This document shows, piece by piece, positions 29,852 through 37,903 of a DNA stretch of 64,000 nucleotides. Each line of letters begins with the position of its first letter. Positions within the stretch are counted from its first letter, which is position 1. The stretch spans positions 898,288-962,287 of the forward strand of contig NZ_JANIAC010000002.1 of the NCBI RefSeq assembly GCF_024723255.1. The letters are read 5' to 3'. A program made the translations under genes and the position numbers. Below the pieces are notes generated by a model. That model was not told where the DNA came from. It searched no databases and worked only from the letters and a program-made list of their open reading frames with translations. Source of the DNA: Aestuariibaculum sp. M13. Lineage in GTDB: Bacteria > Bacteroidota > Bacteroidia > Flavobacteriales > Flavobacteriaceae.

Positions 29852-30688
29852 TTAAGATGTAAATAGTTTAATAGTAAATGAAGTGGCTCTTCTATAGAGT
29901 TTAAACTTTAGAAAGACGATAAATCCAATGGATCCTAGTTCCAATACCGGCGCAAAGAGATGACTACCCCAATCTGTACCAAAGAGCTCTGACCAGAAAT
30001 TGGTATTGATCTCCGTATAGAGATTGTTTACAAAGACATTAACCAGAAAAAAGGCCGGCACCAGCATATAGACTCCCGCATAGAGCCTAAAAAAATGATA
30101 CCCCATGCTTCTAAACTTTTCAAAAACAGAAAGACTAATCACCAAAGGAAAAAAAGCCTGCATAATGCCCAGTAAAAAATAACGCTCCGCTAAAAACAGT
30201 GGATAGATAAATAAATCCAAAAGCCAAAGAAACAATGCTATTATAAAAGAAATCACCTTTAATCCAAAGAGCGGACTCATCAGCGCTTCATAGAGTAATA
30301 TCATGGCTTTTTTGGCGGCTTCCATGGCACTCACATCCTGTTCAATATCCAGGTCCTGCATTTGAAGTGGGAGGAGCGCCGGAGCCGTATCTCTGTATTG
30401 GGTTTCAATAGCTACCAGAATACTGTCAAATACCCCCAGAATCTGAGTGGAGAAAATAACCAGAATAACCACAGCAAAATTCTTAGCCAGTTCTCCAGGG
30501 CTCAGACCCCAGGTGTAACCATCTTGTTTTACAATACCTTCATTGTATTTTTTTAAGATGTTAATAAGAAAAAACAGTATTGCCAAAGATTTCATACCCG
30601 TTATGGTATACTCCGCAAAATCACTGCTTTTAATGGTTGCAAAAACTGCATCCACATACTCCAGTCCTATGCCTAGAAAAAAGCCCAT
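29852..30688 (-). CDS. traJ: Conjugative transposon protein TraJ (VirB6-like membrane protein)
   Basis: The 278-aa polytopic membrane protein has about six hydrophobic segments, including SLAILFFLINILKKY, FAVVILVIFSTQILGVFDSILVAI and VISFIIALFLWLLDLFIYPLFLAERYFLLG. The WGLSPGELAKNF block is typical of TraJ. VirB6-like proteins form the inner-membrane part of the DNA transfer channel. It starts one base after the traI stop, consistent with coupled translation. Confidence 0.92.
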   Translation of the reverse strand: MGFFLGIGLEYVDAVFATIKSSDFAEYTITGMKSLAILFFLINILKKYNEGIVKQDGYTWGLSPGELAKNFAVVILVIFSTQILGVFDSILVAIETQYRDTAPALLPLQMQDLDIEQDVSAMEAAKKAMILLYEALMSPLFGLKVISFIIALFLWLLDLFIYPLFLAERYFLLGIMQAFFPLVISLSVFEKFRSMGYHFFRLYAGVYMLVPAFFLVNVFVNNLYTEINTNFWSELFGTDWGSHLFAPVLELGSIGFIVFLKFKLYRRATSFTIKLFTS

Positions 30689-30689
30689 C

Positions 30690-31271
30690 TTAATAATTGG
30701 TTGTTCTGGTGTTAATGCGCTGCTGCAAATCTCTAAAAGCTATAATCTCTTTATAACGTTTAGTCTTTAAGGTAATCTCAGCCACCATTTCTTTGGACTC
30801 CTCTTCTTTCTCTTTTAAAAATACCGCTCGCTCTGCATCACTCATATCTAGAGTGTTACTCGATAAGATCTGAGATACAAAATCCAAATCCTCCAGTGAT
30901 TGTTCTATAATCGCATCAAAGGATGCTGAAATCCGGGCTACCTCTTCAGGTCTGATGTGTGGTGAGTTTAGTATTTTTCTTAAATCATCCTGAATGAGAT
31001 TATAGAGCTGCTGATTATTTTTATAGAGTTCTTTTACTGCGTTGAGTTGTTTAATAACATTACTGACCTGCTCAATGCGATCCTTTTGCTGTTTTAAAAA
31101 ACTAACGGTTTTAAGCAACTGTGATGTTTGCTTGGCCGATTCTATCAGGGATTTGGCCAGACTGATAAAATTGGTATTATCATAAACCGGCATCCCCTGG
31201 GCCACAATGTGGCCAGATGAAAAAATGATTAAAGTGATTGCTAGCACCAAAGTTCTGATTTTCTTTTTCAT
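30690..31271 (-). CDS. traI: Conjugative transposon protein TraI (DUF4141, VirB5-like)
   Basis: The 193-aa protein has a signal peptide (TLVLAITLIIFSSGHIVAQG) and an almost entirely helical mature part rich in Lys, Glu and Gln (QTSQLLKTVSFLKQQKDRIEQVSNVIKQL). It matches the DUF4141 family between traG and traJ in Bacteroidota ICEs. The VirB5-like role, a minor pilus or adhesion component, is an inference from position and fold. There is no relaxase domain, despite the name it shares with F-plasmid TraI. Confidence 0.85.
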   Translation of the reverse strand: MKKKIRTLVLAITLIIFSSGHIVAQGMPVYDNTNFISLAKSLIESAKQTSQLLKTVSFLKQQKDRIEQVSNVIKQLNAVKELYKNNQQLYNLIQDDLRKILNSPHIRPEEVARISASFDAIIEQSLEDLDFVSQILSSNTLDMSDAERAVFLKEKEEESKEMVAEITLKTKRYKEIIAFRDLQQRINTRTTNY

Positions 31272-31301
31272 GATAATAGATTTTAATAGTTAAACAATGA
31301 T

Positions 31302-33707
31302 TTATATATCCTTTACATAAGCTTTTATTGCTGCTTCCATATTTCCTGTTTTGTTATACAGTTCCATGATGGCTTCATTCTCCTTACCATCGGTGAGGTA
31401 AGCAGCAAAAACTTCTTTAGGCACCTCCAACCTGAAAATATTACTGGTCTTCCCGATTTTGATAAACATCTCTGTATACTTTTGCTTTCCTGAAAGGTTG
31501 TTTCTAATTGAACGAAGTTGATTCAAATCATGAGTGGAAAGATTCAGTCGTTTTTGAAGCTCATCATAGCCCTTTTCATTGTGCAGACTATAAACCACCT
31601 GAGTATTTTCCAAAATACTGGCCGAGGTCGAGTTATCAGGCAGCTGATTTATGGATTGAAGAATAATACCTATAGCGCCATTTTGCTTTCTAATGGCCTG
31701 ATAGTAAAACTCAACACTCTCCAGAACATTTTTAAATTTGAGTTGCTTAGCAAACTCATCAAACAGGATAATCCCCTTCTCTGCTCTGTTTCTCCAAATG
31801 GTACGCTGAATAGCTGATTTAATAAGCTTAAGCATAACCGATAGAATCTCCTTATTGTCCCTGACTTCATCCAGTTCAAAAACAATAAGTCGTTTGTCTT
31901 CTATCTTGTAAGTTTGATCCTCGGAGGTATTGAACAAAAAGCTATAAAGTCCGTCACCAACATATTCTGATAACACATGCAAAAAATCATAGAGGTTAAA
32001 ATACCGCTTGTGAATCCCCAGCTCTTTTAGCAACTGATCCTTTCGATTATCTACAAACTGATACAGTCCAGAAAGTGAATATGTTTTATCCTTGGCATGT
32101 AAATAATAGTGTCTAAGCACTTTTTTAATGGCCACTTCCAGGGTTTTAGTAGCCTCTTGTCCTGTAGCCAGCAACTCTAAAATAAAAATAGCCAGATCCT
32201 CCAAACGCTCCGGGGTAATATCCGCCTTGCTTTCAATATAAAAGGGGTTAATACCAAGATTTTTACCTTGTTCATACCTTAAAATGATATGATCCTCTGG
32301 ATAAAGCTTCGCAAATTTGGAATAGGAACCTCCCAGGTCAATAATTACCAGACGCACCTTACTTTCAAAATACTGCCTAAGTATATTATTAGCTAGGAAG
32401 GATTTCCCTTCTCCTGTAGGGGCAAAAATGGCAAAGTTGCGTGCCTTGATGCGTTTCTTCTGCTCATCCCAGACATCCTTTAGCACTGGAATATTAAACT
32501 GCCGATCATTAAAGATGACACCGGTGGTGTCCGATTTATAATTGGTGTTATTGATTAGTAGACACAGGGCGTGTTTCAAATCGGTAACATATAGATCTTC
32601 ATTTGAAAAGTTTGATGCATGACAAAAAAAGGAATTTAAAATATAATGTTTACGCTCTTCTCCTTTTGGATAATACGGCAGCATATCGAGTTCCTTAAAC
32701 TCAGCCTTGATTTTGGAGGCTATATCTTTTAATTTCTCTTTATCCTTTGCCCAAAACATGACGTTAAGATGACCTCTAATAATCCTTGACGTTTCATCTT
32801 CATTAATGGAGGCGACAACATCTTCTATCTTTTTTAAAATGACTTTGTTCTGGGTTCCGAAATTAGAACTCTTTTTCAGCTCCTCTATTTTCTTCTCTAG
32901 TAGCTTACGCCATTTATGTTTGTCATCCAGATAAATGATTTTATTAACAATATGGTTCTCATCCAAATTGAGTCCAATACCATCTATAAACCCCTGATGA
33001 AAGCTAAAATCATCTGAGGTAAATCGGTCATTAACTTTACTGGACCCGACCAATTCCCCAAAGCAGCTCTCATTATTAATAGCTAGGACATCAAACTGAT
33101 GGTCTCCTGCCGATATTTCTGTAGTCTTTAAGTTCATATCTGTTAGAAACCCCTGATTAAAACCATTAAAATATTGCCAGGTTAGGTTCTCAACATTTTC
33201 GACATCTAAAGGTTGTAATTGTAGCTTGCGACTATTATTTACATAAGACACGGCGTCTCCCACAGCGGTTATAAACTGCTCAACCTGTCGATCTACTGTT
33301 TTATAAATTCCCTTGTCATATTTGATAAAAGGATTTATATATTTTGCGCTACTCACCCCTTTATTGAGTGGCATGGTAAAAAACAAATAAGATTCATGTT
33401 TTAAATACCCCCGACCTTTAAAATGATTCGCTGTAGCTTGTTCCAAAAAGGAGATATTCGGTAAATCTTCTGAAGTATAACTGTTTTTATGATATATGTC
33501 CTGTTTATGAATTACTGTCCCAACAGGTAGTGATTTAATAGCTTGAAACCATATACCATGAATGGCTTCAAAATCAGACTCTGACAAAGAGTAGATCTCA
33601 GGAAGATTACAAGCATATCCCAAAATCACATTCCCATTACTGGCGAAAACCATATGATCCTGCACATCTAAAACCGGATAATATTCTAAAAAATTTAATT
33701 TATTCAT
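31302..33707 (-). CDS. traG: Conjugation ATPase TraG (VirB4-like)
   Basis: The 801-aa ATPase powers the mating channel. The N-terminal 380 residues form the VirB4 domain and the C-terminal half is RecA-like, with Walker A FAPTGEGKSFLANN near residue 430 and Walker B IILFDEFAKQL near residue 655. It fits the TraG family of Bacteroidota conjugative transposons, not VirD4; the coupling protein is encoded separately at 59,004. It overlaps traF by eight bases. Confidence 0.95.
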   Translation of the reverse strand: MNKLNFLEYYPVLDVQDHMVFASNGNVILGYACNLPEIYSLSESDFEAIHGIWFQAIKSLPVGTVIHKQDIYHKNSYTSEDLPNISFLEQATANHFKGRGYLKHESYLFFTMPLNKGVSSAKYINPFIKYDKGIYKTVDRQVEQFITAVGDAVSYVNNSRKLQLQPLDVENVENLTWQYFNGFNQGFLTDMNLKTTEISAGDHQFDVLAINNESCFGELVGSSKVNDRFTSDDFSFHQGFIDGIGLNLDENHIVNKIIYLDDKHKWRKLLEKKIEELKKSSNFGTQNKVILKKIEDVVASINEDETSRIIRGHLNVMFWAKDKEKLKDIASKIKAEFKELDMLPYYPKGEERKHYILNSFFCHASNFSNEDLYVTDLKHALCLLINNTNYKSDTTGVIFNDRQFNIPVLKDVWDEQKKRIKARNFAIFAPTGEGKSFLANNILRQYFESKVRLVIIDLGGSYSKFAKLYPEDHIILRYEQGKNLGINPFYIESKADITPERLEDLAIFILELLATGQEATKTLEVAIKKVLRHYYLHAKDKTYSLSGLYQFVDNRKDQLLKELGIHKRYFNLYDFLHVLSEYVGDGLYSFLFNTSEDQTYKIEDKRLIVFELDEVRDNKEILSVMLKLIKSAIQRTIWRNRAEKGIILFDEFAKQLKFKNVLESVEFYYQAIRKQNGAIGIILQSINQLPDNSTSASILENTQVVYSLHNEKGYDELQKRLNLSTHDLNQLRSIRNNLSGKQKYTEMFIKIGKTSNIFRLEVPKEVFAAYLTDGKENEAIMELYNKTGNMEAAIKAYVKDI

Positions 33708-33978
33708 AATATACTGGGCTTAGTTTTTTTGAGCTGATGGCTTTTGGGAAAACCCTATTAATCTGTAATACGCCTTTCTGTTTTACCAGATGGGTTAGTA
33801 TGACGTATAGTCCACTATTCACTGCAATCACACTTAAAATCATCATAAGACTGAAGGAGAAAATAATTACCAGCAAGGACACTAAAACAGAAGTCATCAT
33901 AATAGCAAACAGACCAATGGGCAGTCCCATAATCATGGCCTGTTTTCTAATATCCTTATACACCTTGAATGTTTTCAT
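33700..33978 (-). CDS. traF: Conjugative transposon protein TraF (DUF4133, VirB3-like)
   Basis: The 92-aa membrane protein has two hydrophobic stretches (GLPIGLFAIMMTSVLVSLLVIIFSFSLMMILSVIAVNSGLYVIL) separated by a short turn. The start FKVYKDIRKQAMIMGLPIG is typical of DUF4133. It is thought to be VirB3-like and to work with the TraG ATPase, whose gene it overlaps by eight bases. Confidence 0.9.
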   Translation of the reverse strand: MKTFKVYKDIRKQAMIMGLPIGLFAIMMTSVLVSLLVIIFSFSLMMILSVIAVNSGLYVILTHLVKQKGVLQINRVFPKAISSKKLSPVYYE

Positions 33979-33989
33979 AGGCTTAAAGC

Positions 33990-34277
33990 TTATACAACAA
34001 TTCCAATGAGATAAGTAAAGATGCCTACCACAGCACCTGCAATAAGTACAAAGACCAGTACCCGTGTAATCCCTTTTTTAAGATCTGCATTCTCACCGAA
34101 GAAATGTCCGGCGTTAAAAAGAAAGCCAATTAAGAAGATGACTCCAAGAATGATTGGAAAAACGGATCTAATGGTATCGGAAACATCATTTACCGATTGT
34201 TCAATGCCACCGATTTGAGCAAAACTGCTATTAAAAATCAGCAGCGCTAAGACTGTAAAATACATTGCTTTTTTCAT
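33990..34277 (-). CDS. traE: Conjugative transposon protein TraE (DUF4134, VirB2-like)
   Basis: The 95-aa protein has a signal peptide (KKAMYFTVLALLIFNSSFAQ) and two further hydrophobic segments (IRSVFPIILGVIFLIGFLFNAGHFF and VLVFVLIAGAVVGIFTYLIGIVV). It fits DUF4134, the likely pilin of the Bacteroidota mating apparatus. It is the first gene of the visible tra operon. The promoter should lie in the AT-rich 177 bases before the divergent amidase gene. traA to traD are not present upstream. Confidence 0.9.
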   Translation of the reverse strand: MKKAMYFTVLALLIFNSSFAQIGGIEQSVNDVSDTIRSVFPIILGVIFLIGFLFNAGHFFGENADLKKGITRVLVFVLIAGAVVGIFTYLIGIVV

Positions 34278-34454
34278 GTGAAATTTATTTTGATTAATAA
34301 CGATTTCGTCTTTGATAAAATTACAATATATTTACACTTAATTAATTGATTTTCAATTAATTATAAAAATAATATTATTTAAACTAATTTGGTTTTATTT
34401 GGATTCAAATGAGTTCAAAAAATATGAAAATCAGCCTCTTAAAACTTAAAAATC

Positions 34455-35111
34455 GTGACTAAAAATCAAAAATCGAAGACTCAAAACGTCGTTTTTCTTC
34501 TAGTTTTCCTAAAAATCGCTTTGGTATTTGCTCAAGACCTTTGTGGTAAAAAAATCGTATTAATTGATCCCGGTCATGGTGGATATGATTCTGGAGCTGT
34601 AGGGTTTGAAATTCAGGAAAAAGATGTTACTCTGAATATTGCTTTAGAACTTTTAAAATGGAATACACTATTATTTGAAGATGAACTAGAAATTTATCTT
34701 AGTAGATATAAGGATACTTATATCAACTTATCAGATCGAACTAATCTAGCAAAAACATTACAAGCGGATATTTTTATTTCCATTCACTGCAATGCGGCCA
34801 GCAAAAAAGCCAATGGTTTAGAAATCTTTATTCCTGATAGGCAAAACAAGTTCACTGTGCCTTCTACTGATTTAGCTAAAGCAATTCTATCTGAATGTCA
34901 TAAAAAATTAGGATTTAACTCAAGGGGCATTAAAACTGCCAATTTTCAGGTTCTTTGTTCATCCACTTCATATTTTCCTGCAATACTTATAGAGACCGGC
35001 TTTGTAACACACCTGGATGAATCGAGATATTTTTCCAAAGAAAAAAACATTAAAGCCATAGCTCTGGCCATTCTTATAGGACTTAATAACCATTTAAAAC
35101 ACCAATTATGA
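34455..35111 (+). CDS. Secreted N-acetylmuramoyl-L-alanine amidase (Amidase_3)
   Basis: The 218-aa precursor starts with GTG at 34455; no ATG is in frame. A hydrophobic leader (VVFLLVFLKIALVFAQ) is cut near residue 26. The zinc site of the AmiC family is intact: DPGHGG near residue 39, the glutamate in GFEIQEKD, SIHCNA near residue 112, and the catalytic glutamate in LIETGFVTH. It removes stem peptides from peptidoglycan. It is the only plus-strand gene in this part of the ICE, divergent from traE. It likely opens the wall for the mating channel, a role seen for peptidoglycan hydrolases in conjugation. Confidence 0.92.
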   Translation: MTKNQKSKTQNVVFLLVFLKIALVFAQDLCGKKIVLIDPGHGGYDSGAVGFEIQEKDVTLNIALELLKWNTLLFEDELEIYLSRYKDTYINLSDRTNLAKTLQADIFISIHCNAASKKANGLEIFIPDRQNKFTVPSTDLAKAILSECHKKLGFNSRGIKTANFQVLCSSTSYFPAILIETGFVTHLDESRYFSKEKNIKAIALAILIGLNNHLKHQL

Positions 35112-35200
35112 AAACTGTATACACCAAACTTTTTAGTATCTTAAAGTGTTTTATCACAGAACTATTAAAAGAGGTATTCTTGTGGCTCAAAAAAATATAA
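35108..35200 (+). CDS. 30-aa amphipathic small protein coupled to the amidase
   Basis: An ATG at 35108 overlaps the amidase stop as ATGA and opens a 30-codon frame ending at 35200: MKTVYTKLFSILKCFITELL then KEVFLWLKKI. It is rich in Leu, Phe and Ile with lysines spaced along the chain, which would give a membrane-active amphipathic helix. The overlap suggests translational coupling. I know of no family for it. A small partner that helps the amidase reach or cross a membrane is possible but speculative. Confidence 0.5.
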   Translation: MKTVYTKLFSILKCFITELLKEVFLWLKKI

Positions 35201-35207
35201 ACAAAAT

Positions 35208-35870
35208 CTAACAACGTTTATCCTTAGTAGCTGTATCGAATGCTATTAAATTAAATAGCTCTCGCATTCTGGATCGAACCCGATTTCCATACCGGTCTTC
35301 TAATTCTTGTGCATTAAGATTTGTCGTAATATGAGTTTTTATATGATGATTTAAAAACAATTCATATCTGGATAGCAAAACTTCTCCCATCACATTACAA
35401 TCTTTACCATAATGCCTTCCAATGGGCTCAATGCCTAAATCATCGAAACACAGGTAATTGGTTTCTCCGTAATCTTCAATGGTTTTATATCCCAGGTGAT
35501 TAAAACCGAAGACCACATTTCTTGCCGGTATGATCTTGTAGGGTTTCTGATGTGGCACTATGTGCCGCAGCAATTTCATCAAGCTTGTTTTTCCACACCC
35601 TACTGGTCCACTAAGTAAAATGCCCTTCCTAGTATCAATACCCAGGCGCTTGCAGTTTGCTTCGTCCTTGATGAAATAATTGCAGAGCTTGAAAAGAATA
35701 TCACGATCTTCTTCCTGAATTTTAAAAACGGTTCCAAACTCTTGCTGTCCTTTATCCTTCAGGTAGTTTAAGATACTTTCAAAATCATAAATCACATTAT
35801 TGCCCTGCAGATCCCCAATATAATATTTTCGATCGTCTTCAATGATGATATGTGGCTGAATTTGTTTCAT
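35208..35870 (-). CDS. DnaC/IstB-like ATPase, probable helicase loader
   Basis: The 220-aa AAA+ protein has Walker A GILLSGPVGCGKTSLM near residue 85, Walker B YLCFDDLGIEP near residue 140, and the sensor region THITTNLNAQELEDRYGNRVRSRMRELFNLI. This matches DnaC/IstB-like loaders of replicative helicase. Its start overlaps the stop of the upstream initiator-like gene by four bases (ATGA). The pair parallels the O-P arrangement of lambda: an origin-binding protein followed by a helicase loader. It would let the excised ICE replicate. Confidence 0.85.
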   Translation of the reverse strand: MKQIQPHIIIEDDRKYYIGDLQGNNVIYDFESILNYLKDKGQQEFGTVFKIQEEDRDILFKLCNYFIKDEANCKRLGIDTRKGILLSGPVGCGKTSLMKLLRHIVPHQKPYKIIPARNVVFGFNHLGYKTIEDYGETNYLCFDDLGIEPIGRHYGKDCNVMGEVLLSRYELFLNHHIKTHITTNLNAQELEDRYGNRVRSRMRELFNLIAFDTATKDKRC

Positions 35871-36397
35871 AACGGCTCATCATATTTTTTGTTGGTTTTT
35901 GTTTTCAAGTTATCCTCAAATAAGACACTTCCATTTCGTGAGTTTTCTCCTGAAAAATTTTCAAAATTAAAATTTTCCTGTTTGTTATTGTTTTTATTGT
36001 TTATTCCCGTTTGTTTATGTTTTATTTTACGTACCACTTCTTGTCCACTTCTTGTCCCACTTTTGGTACCGATGCAGTCCACATCTTGTCCACTTCTTGT
36101 CCCAAATTGGAACATGATAATCTGACTTCCTTTAAACCTGTTTTTTGATGGCATATAAATGATGTATTTCCAATGGGATAATTCCTTGATAGCTCTATGG
36201 TATGTCATTTTTGATCCCAACTTTGCCAATACCATGACCTCTTGCCTATTCACAAAAAATTCATGAGGAAAATGATATTTGTTCCACAATTGAAATAATG
36301 CGATATACAAACTAATATGCGTTGGATTTAAACGATTATCTTTGGAGAATTGAAATAATACAGCGTTCATATGATGGATATAGTTAAACTTTTTCAT
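35867..36397 (-). CDS. Replication-initiator-like winged-helix protein (lambda O-like context)
   Basis: The 176-aa protein has a helix-turn-helix N-terminal part (LNPTHISLYIALFQLWNKYHFPHEFFVNRQEVMVLAKLGSKMTYHRAIKELSHWKYIIYM), typical of DnaD/phage O-type replication organisers, at residues 20-85. A direct repeat follows in the protein (GTRSGQDV ... GTKSGTRSGQEV, residues about 100-120), then an Asn/Lys-rich disordered tail (INNKNNNKQENFNFENF). The repeated peptide comes from tandem DNA repeats and the tail from AT-rich DNA, see the origin entry. It overlaps the DnaC-like gene by four bases. It belongs to the MarR/replisome-organiser type of uncharacterised proteins common in Flavobacteriaceae ICEs. 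Confidence 0.7.
   Translation of the reverse strand: MKKFNYIHHMNAVLFQFSKDNRLNPTHISLYIALFQLWNKYHFPHEFFVNRQEVMVLAKLGSKMTYHRAIKELSHWKYIIYMPSKNRFKGSQIIMFQFGTRSGQDVDCIGTKSGTRSGQEVVRKIKHKQTGINNKNNNKQENFNFENFSGENSRNGSVLFEDNLKTKTNKKYDEPL
35945..36107. other. Candidate replication origin inside the initiator gene: iteron-like repeats plus AT-rich stretch
   Basis: Read on the minus strand, GGGACAAGAAGTGGACAAGA-type units of 11-12 bases occur in tandem. A 20-bp word, TGGGACAAGAAGTGGACAAG, is present exactly twice (complement at 36040-36059 and 36085-36104), with further degenerate copies between and after. Immediately downstream in gene direction is a 90-base run almost free of G and C, with an internal AAAATTTT palindrome. 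Iterons followed by a melting element inside the initiator gene, with a helicase-loader gene next, is the layout of the lambda origin in gene O. The function is inferred. Confidence 0.5.
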
Positions 36398-36411
36398 AAG
36401 ATCACCACTGC

Positions 36412-36690
36412 TTAGAACGCATTATTAATTTTGTTCTTTTCCATAGCATCAAGAATTTCCTGATAATCATAATAAATTACTCCACCTAACTTTGAATAAG
36501 GCAGAGTGCCATTAATTCTTAAGTTTTGAAGGGTGCCATGGGAAACTCCAAGAAGTTTCCTCACATCTGGAGATTTCAACCATTTTTTTGATTTAAACTC
36601 TGCCTGCTTAGAAATAAGCTCTTTTAAATCTTCCAGTAATTCGATTTTAAATTCTCGAAGATCATCTGTTGTAATAATTGTAGCTGCCAT
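36412..36690 (-). CDS. Excisionase-like MerR-type HTH protein (HTH_17)
   Basis: The 92-aa protein starts at 36690 (MAATIITTDDLREFKIELLEDL). A longer frame from 36831 reads through a leader hairpin and lacks the usual composition, so the shorter start is preferred. The C-terminal domain (KWLKSPDVRKLLGVSHGTLQNLRINGTLPYSKLGGVIYYDYQEILDAME) is the HTH_17 fold of excisionases and small DNA-binding proteins in Bacteroidota ICEs. It could act as a recombination directionality factor or as a regulator of the replication genes 14 bases downstream. Confidence 0.82.
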   Translation of the reverse strand: MAATIITTDDLREFKIELLEDLKELISKQAEFKSKKWLKSPDVRKLLGVSHGTLQNLRINGTLPYSKLGGVIYYDYQEILDAMEKNKINNAF

Positions 36691-36710
36691 AAGAATAGAT
36701 TTTAAATAAC

Positions 36711-36753
36711 AAAGCCGCCCGTGAAATCCCTTAAATAACAATTGGGCGACTTT
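36711..36753 (-). promoter_or_regulatory. Leader hairpin upstream of the HTH_17 gene
   Basis: AAAGCCGCCC and GGGCGACTTT form a 10-bp stem with one mismatch and a 23-base loop, 21 bases before the ATG at 36690. On the minus strand the 3' arm is followed by TTTGTTATTT, so it may terminate or attenuate transcription. TTGTTATTTAA occurs in the loop and again just after the stem. Confidence 0.4.
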
Positions 36754-36853
36754 GCATTGATTTGACTTTCTACTGACAAAGCTGAGCGCTTTTGATGAAG
36801 ATATTACGTAAGTCGTTCGGAGTTCCGTCAAACTTTAACATTTTGAAACTTGA

Positions 36854-36960
36854 TGCGTTTTAGTGCGTTTTAGAGTCCGTTTTGATTCAATTTACCCTTC
36901 AAAATGATTTAAACTTTATGAAAATCATTATGATTTTAGCATACGTAACCCGCACGTAAC
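36854..36960. repeat. Short tandem repeats in the gap between rteC and the HTH_17 gene
   Basis: TGCGTTTTAG occurs twice back to back at 36854-36873, followed by a third degenerate copy (AGTCCGTTTTGA). ACGTAAC occurs at 36943-36949 and 36954-36960, 11 bases apart. An AATGATTT/AAATCATT inverted repeat lies between. Ten- to eleven-base spacing places sites on one face of the helix, as in operators for regulators of excision or replication genes. Confidence 0.45.
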
Positions 36961-36991
36961 TCTGAATATAATTCCTACAAAAACAATTGAT

Positions 36992-37837
36992 TTAAAAAGC
37001 ATCATCCTGATCCATTTTATTATTAAACCGTTCTATAAGTTCCTCTAAAAATCGAGCTCTAGTCCCCTTCCTAGCCTTAATCTCTGAATAGGTTTTATAG
37101 ATATTTCCCAATTGAACACCGAAGAGCTGTTCAAAGAATTGCCCCATGGTTTTGATATCATCTTTTCCATTATTAATTACCTGTGTTTCATGAATGGCAT
37201 ATAAAAGTTCAATAAGGGCTACTTTAGAAGCCGTCCATTCCATAGACTTAGTTCTTTTTTGATTACAATGCGGATCTGCACTTTGCTGTTTAATCTGCTT
37301 TACGAGGTTTCTGATATAGATAATATAATGGTTCATGCCTTTGATTCTAGCCCAAAGCATATCATGAGAAGTAAAAAATTTGGGGTCCAAATAGGAAGAT
37401 TCTGGGAGGGCATAGAGAGGAAACACCTGATGAGATCTTGTGAAATATTGCTTATCCAGATAACAGAGATCCTGATCCATATAATGCACAAAATCTGAAT
37501 ATCGATGAAAGAACTTATTGACGCGTCCCATTTTCTTTCGTAGGAACTCTAATTTGTTACGCGATCCCAATTTGGGCATATGAAGTTGACAGGAGCGCAC
37601 TTCATTAAAATAAACTAGTAAACTTAATGGTTCGACCTTGACCCTTTTGAAAAAGTGAATCTCATCTTCTATGGTTTTAAATCCGTTCTTTTCAACGATA
37701 GTTTTTAGGTGGTATAGGGCATTGTTACATAAAAGTATACCTTCATTGGTGTTTTTGAGGCTTATTGGGGTTTCTATATTTAATTCTGAAAGTTTAGCAG
37801 TAAACTCTCCCACGACATGATCAAAATTTCCATCCAT
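36992..37837 (-). CDS. rteC: RteC-family ICE regulator
   Basis: The 281-aa protein matches RteC, which in CTnDOT activates the excision operon. Recognisable features are FFKRVKVEPLSLLVYFNEVRSCQLHMPKLG near residue 65, KKMGRVNKFFHRYSDFVHYMDQDLCYLDKQYFTR, and the C-terminal helix-turn-helix area KMEWTASKVALIELLYAIHETQVINNGKDDIKTMGQFFEQLFGVQLGNIYKTYSEIKARK. No rteA/rteB two-component pair is nearby, so its own control must differ from CTnDOT. The PLP synthase gene lies 66 bases upstream on the same strand and may share its transcript. Confidence 0.9.
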   Translation of the reverse strand: MDGNFDHVVGEFTAKLSELNIETPISLKNTNEGILLCNNALYHLKTIVEKNGFKTIEDEIHFFKRVKVEPLSLLVYFNEVRSCQLHMPKLGSRNKLEFLRKKMGRVNKFFHRYSDFVHYMDQDLCYLDKQYFTRSHQVFPLYALPESSYLDPKFFTSHDMLWARIKGMNHYIIYIRNLVKQIKQQSADPHCNQKRTKSMEWTASKVALIELLYAIHETQVINNGKDDIKTMGQFFEQLFGVQLGNIYKTYSEIKARKGTRARFLEELIERFNNKMDQDDAF

Positions 37838-37903
37838 TCAGACAAGTTTTTAAAATACCTTGAGAGAATAGGTATCGTGATGATATTTTACATATGTATT
37901 TAA

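Noticed and set aside
36691..36831. N-terminal extension of the HTH_17 protein by 47 residues.
   Set aside because: The extension runs through a leader hairpin and direct repeats, and the ATG at 36690 gives a normal family length.
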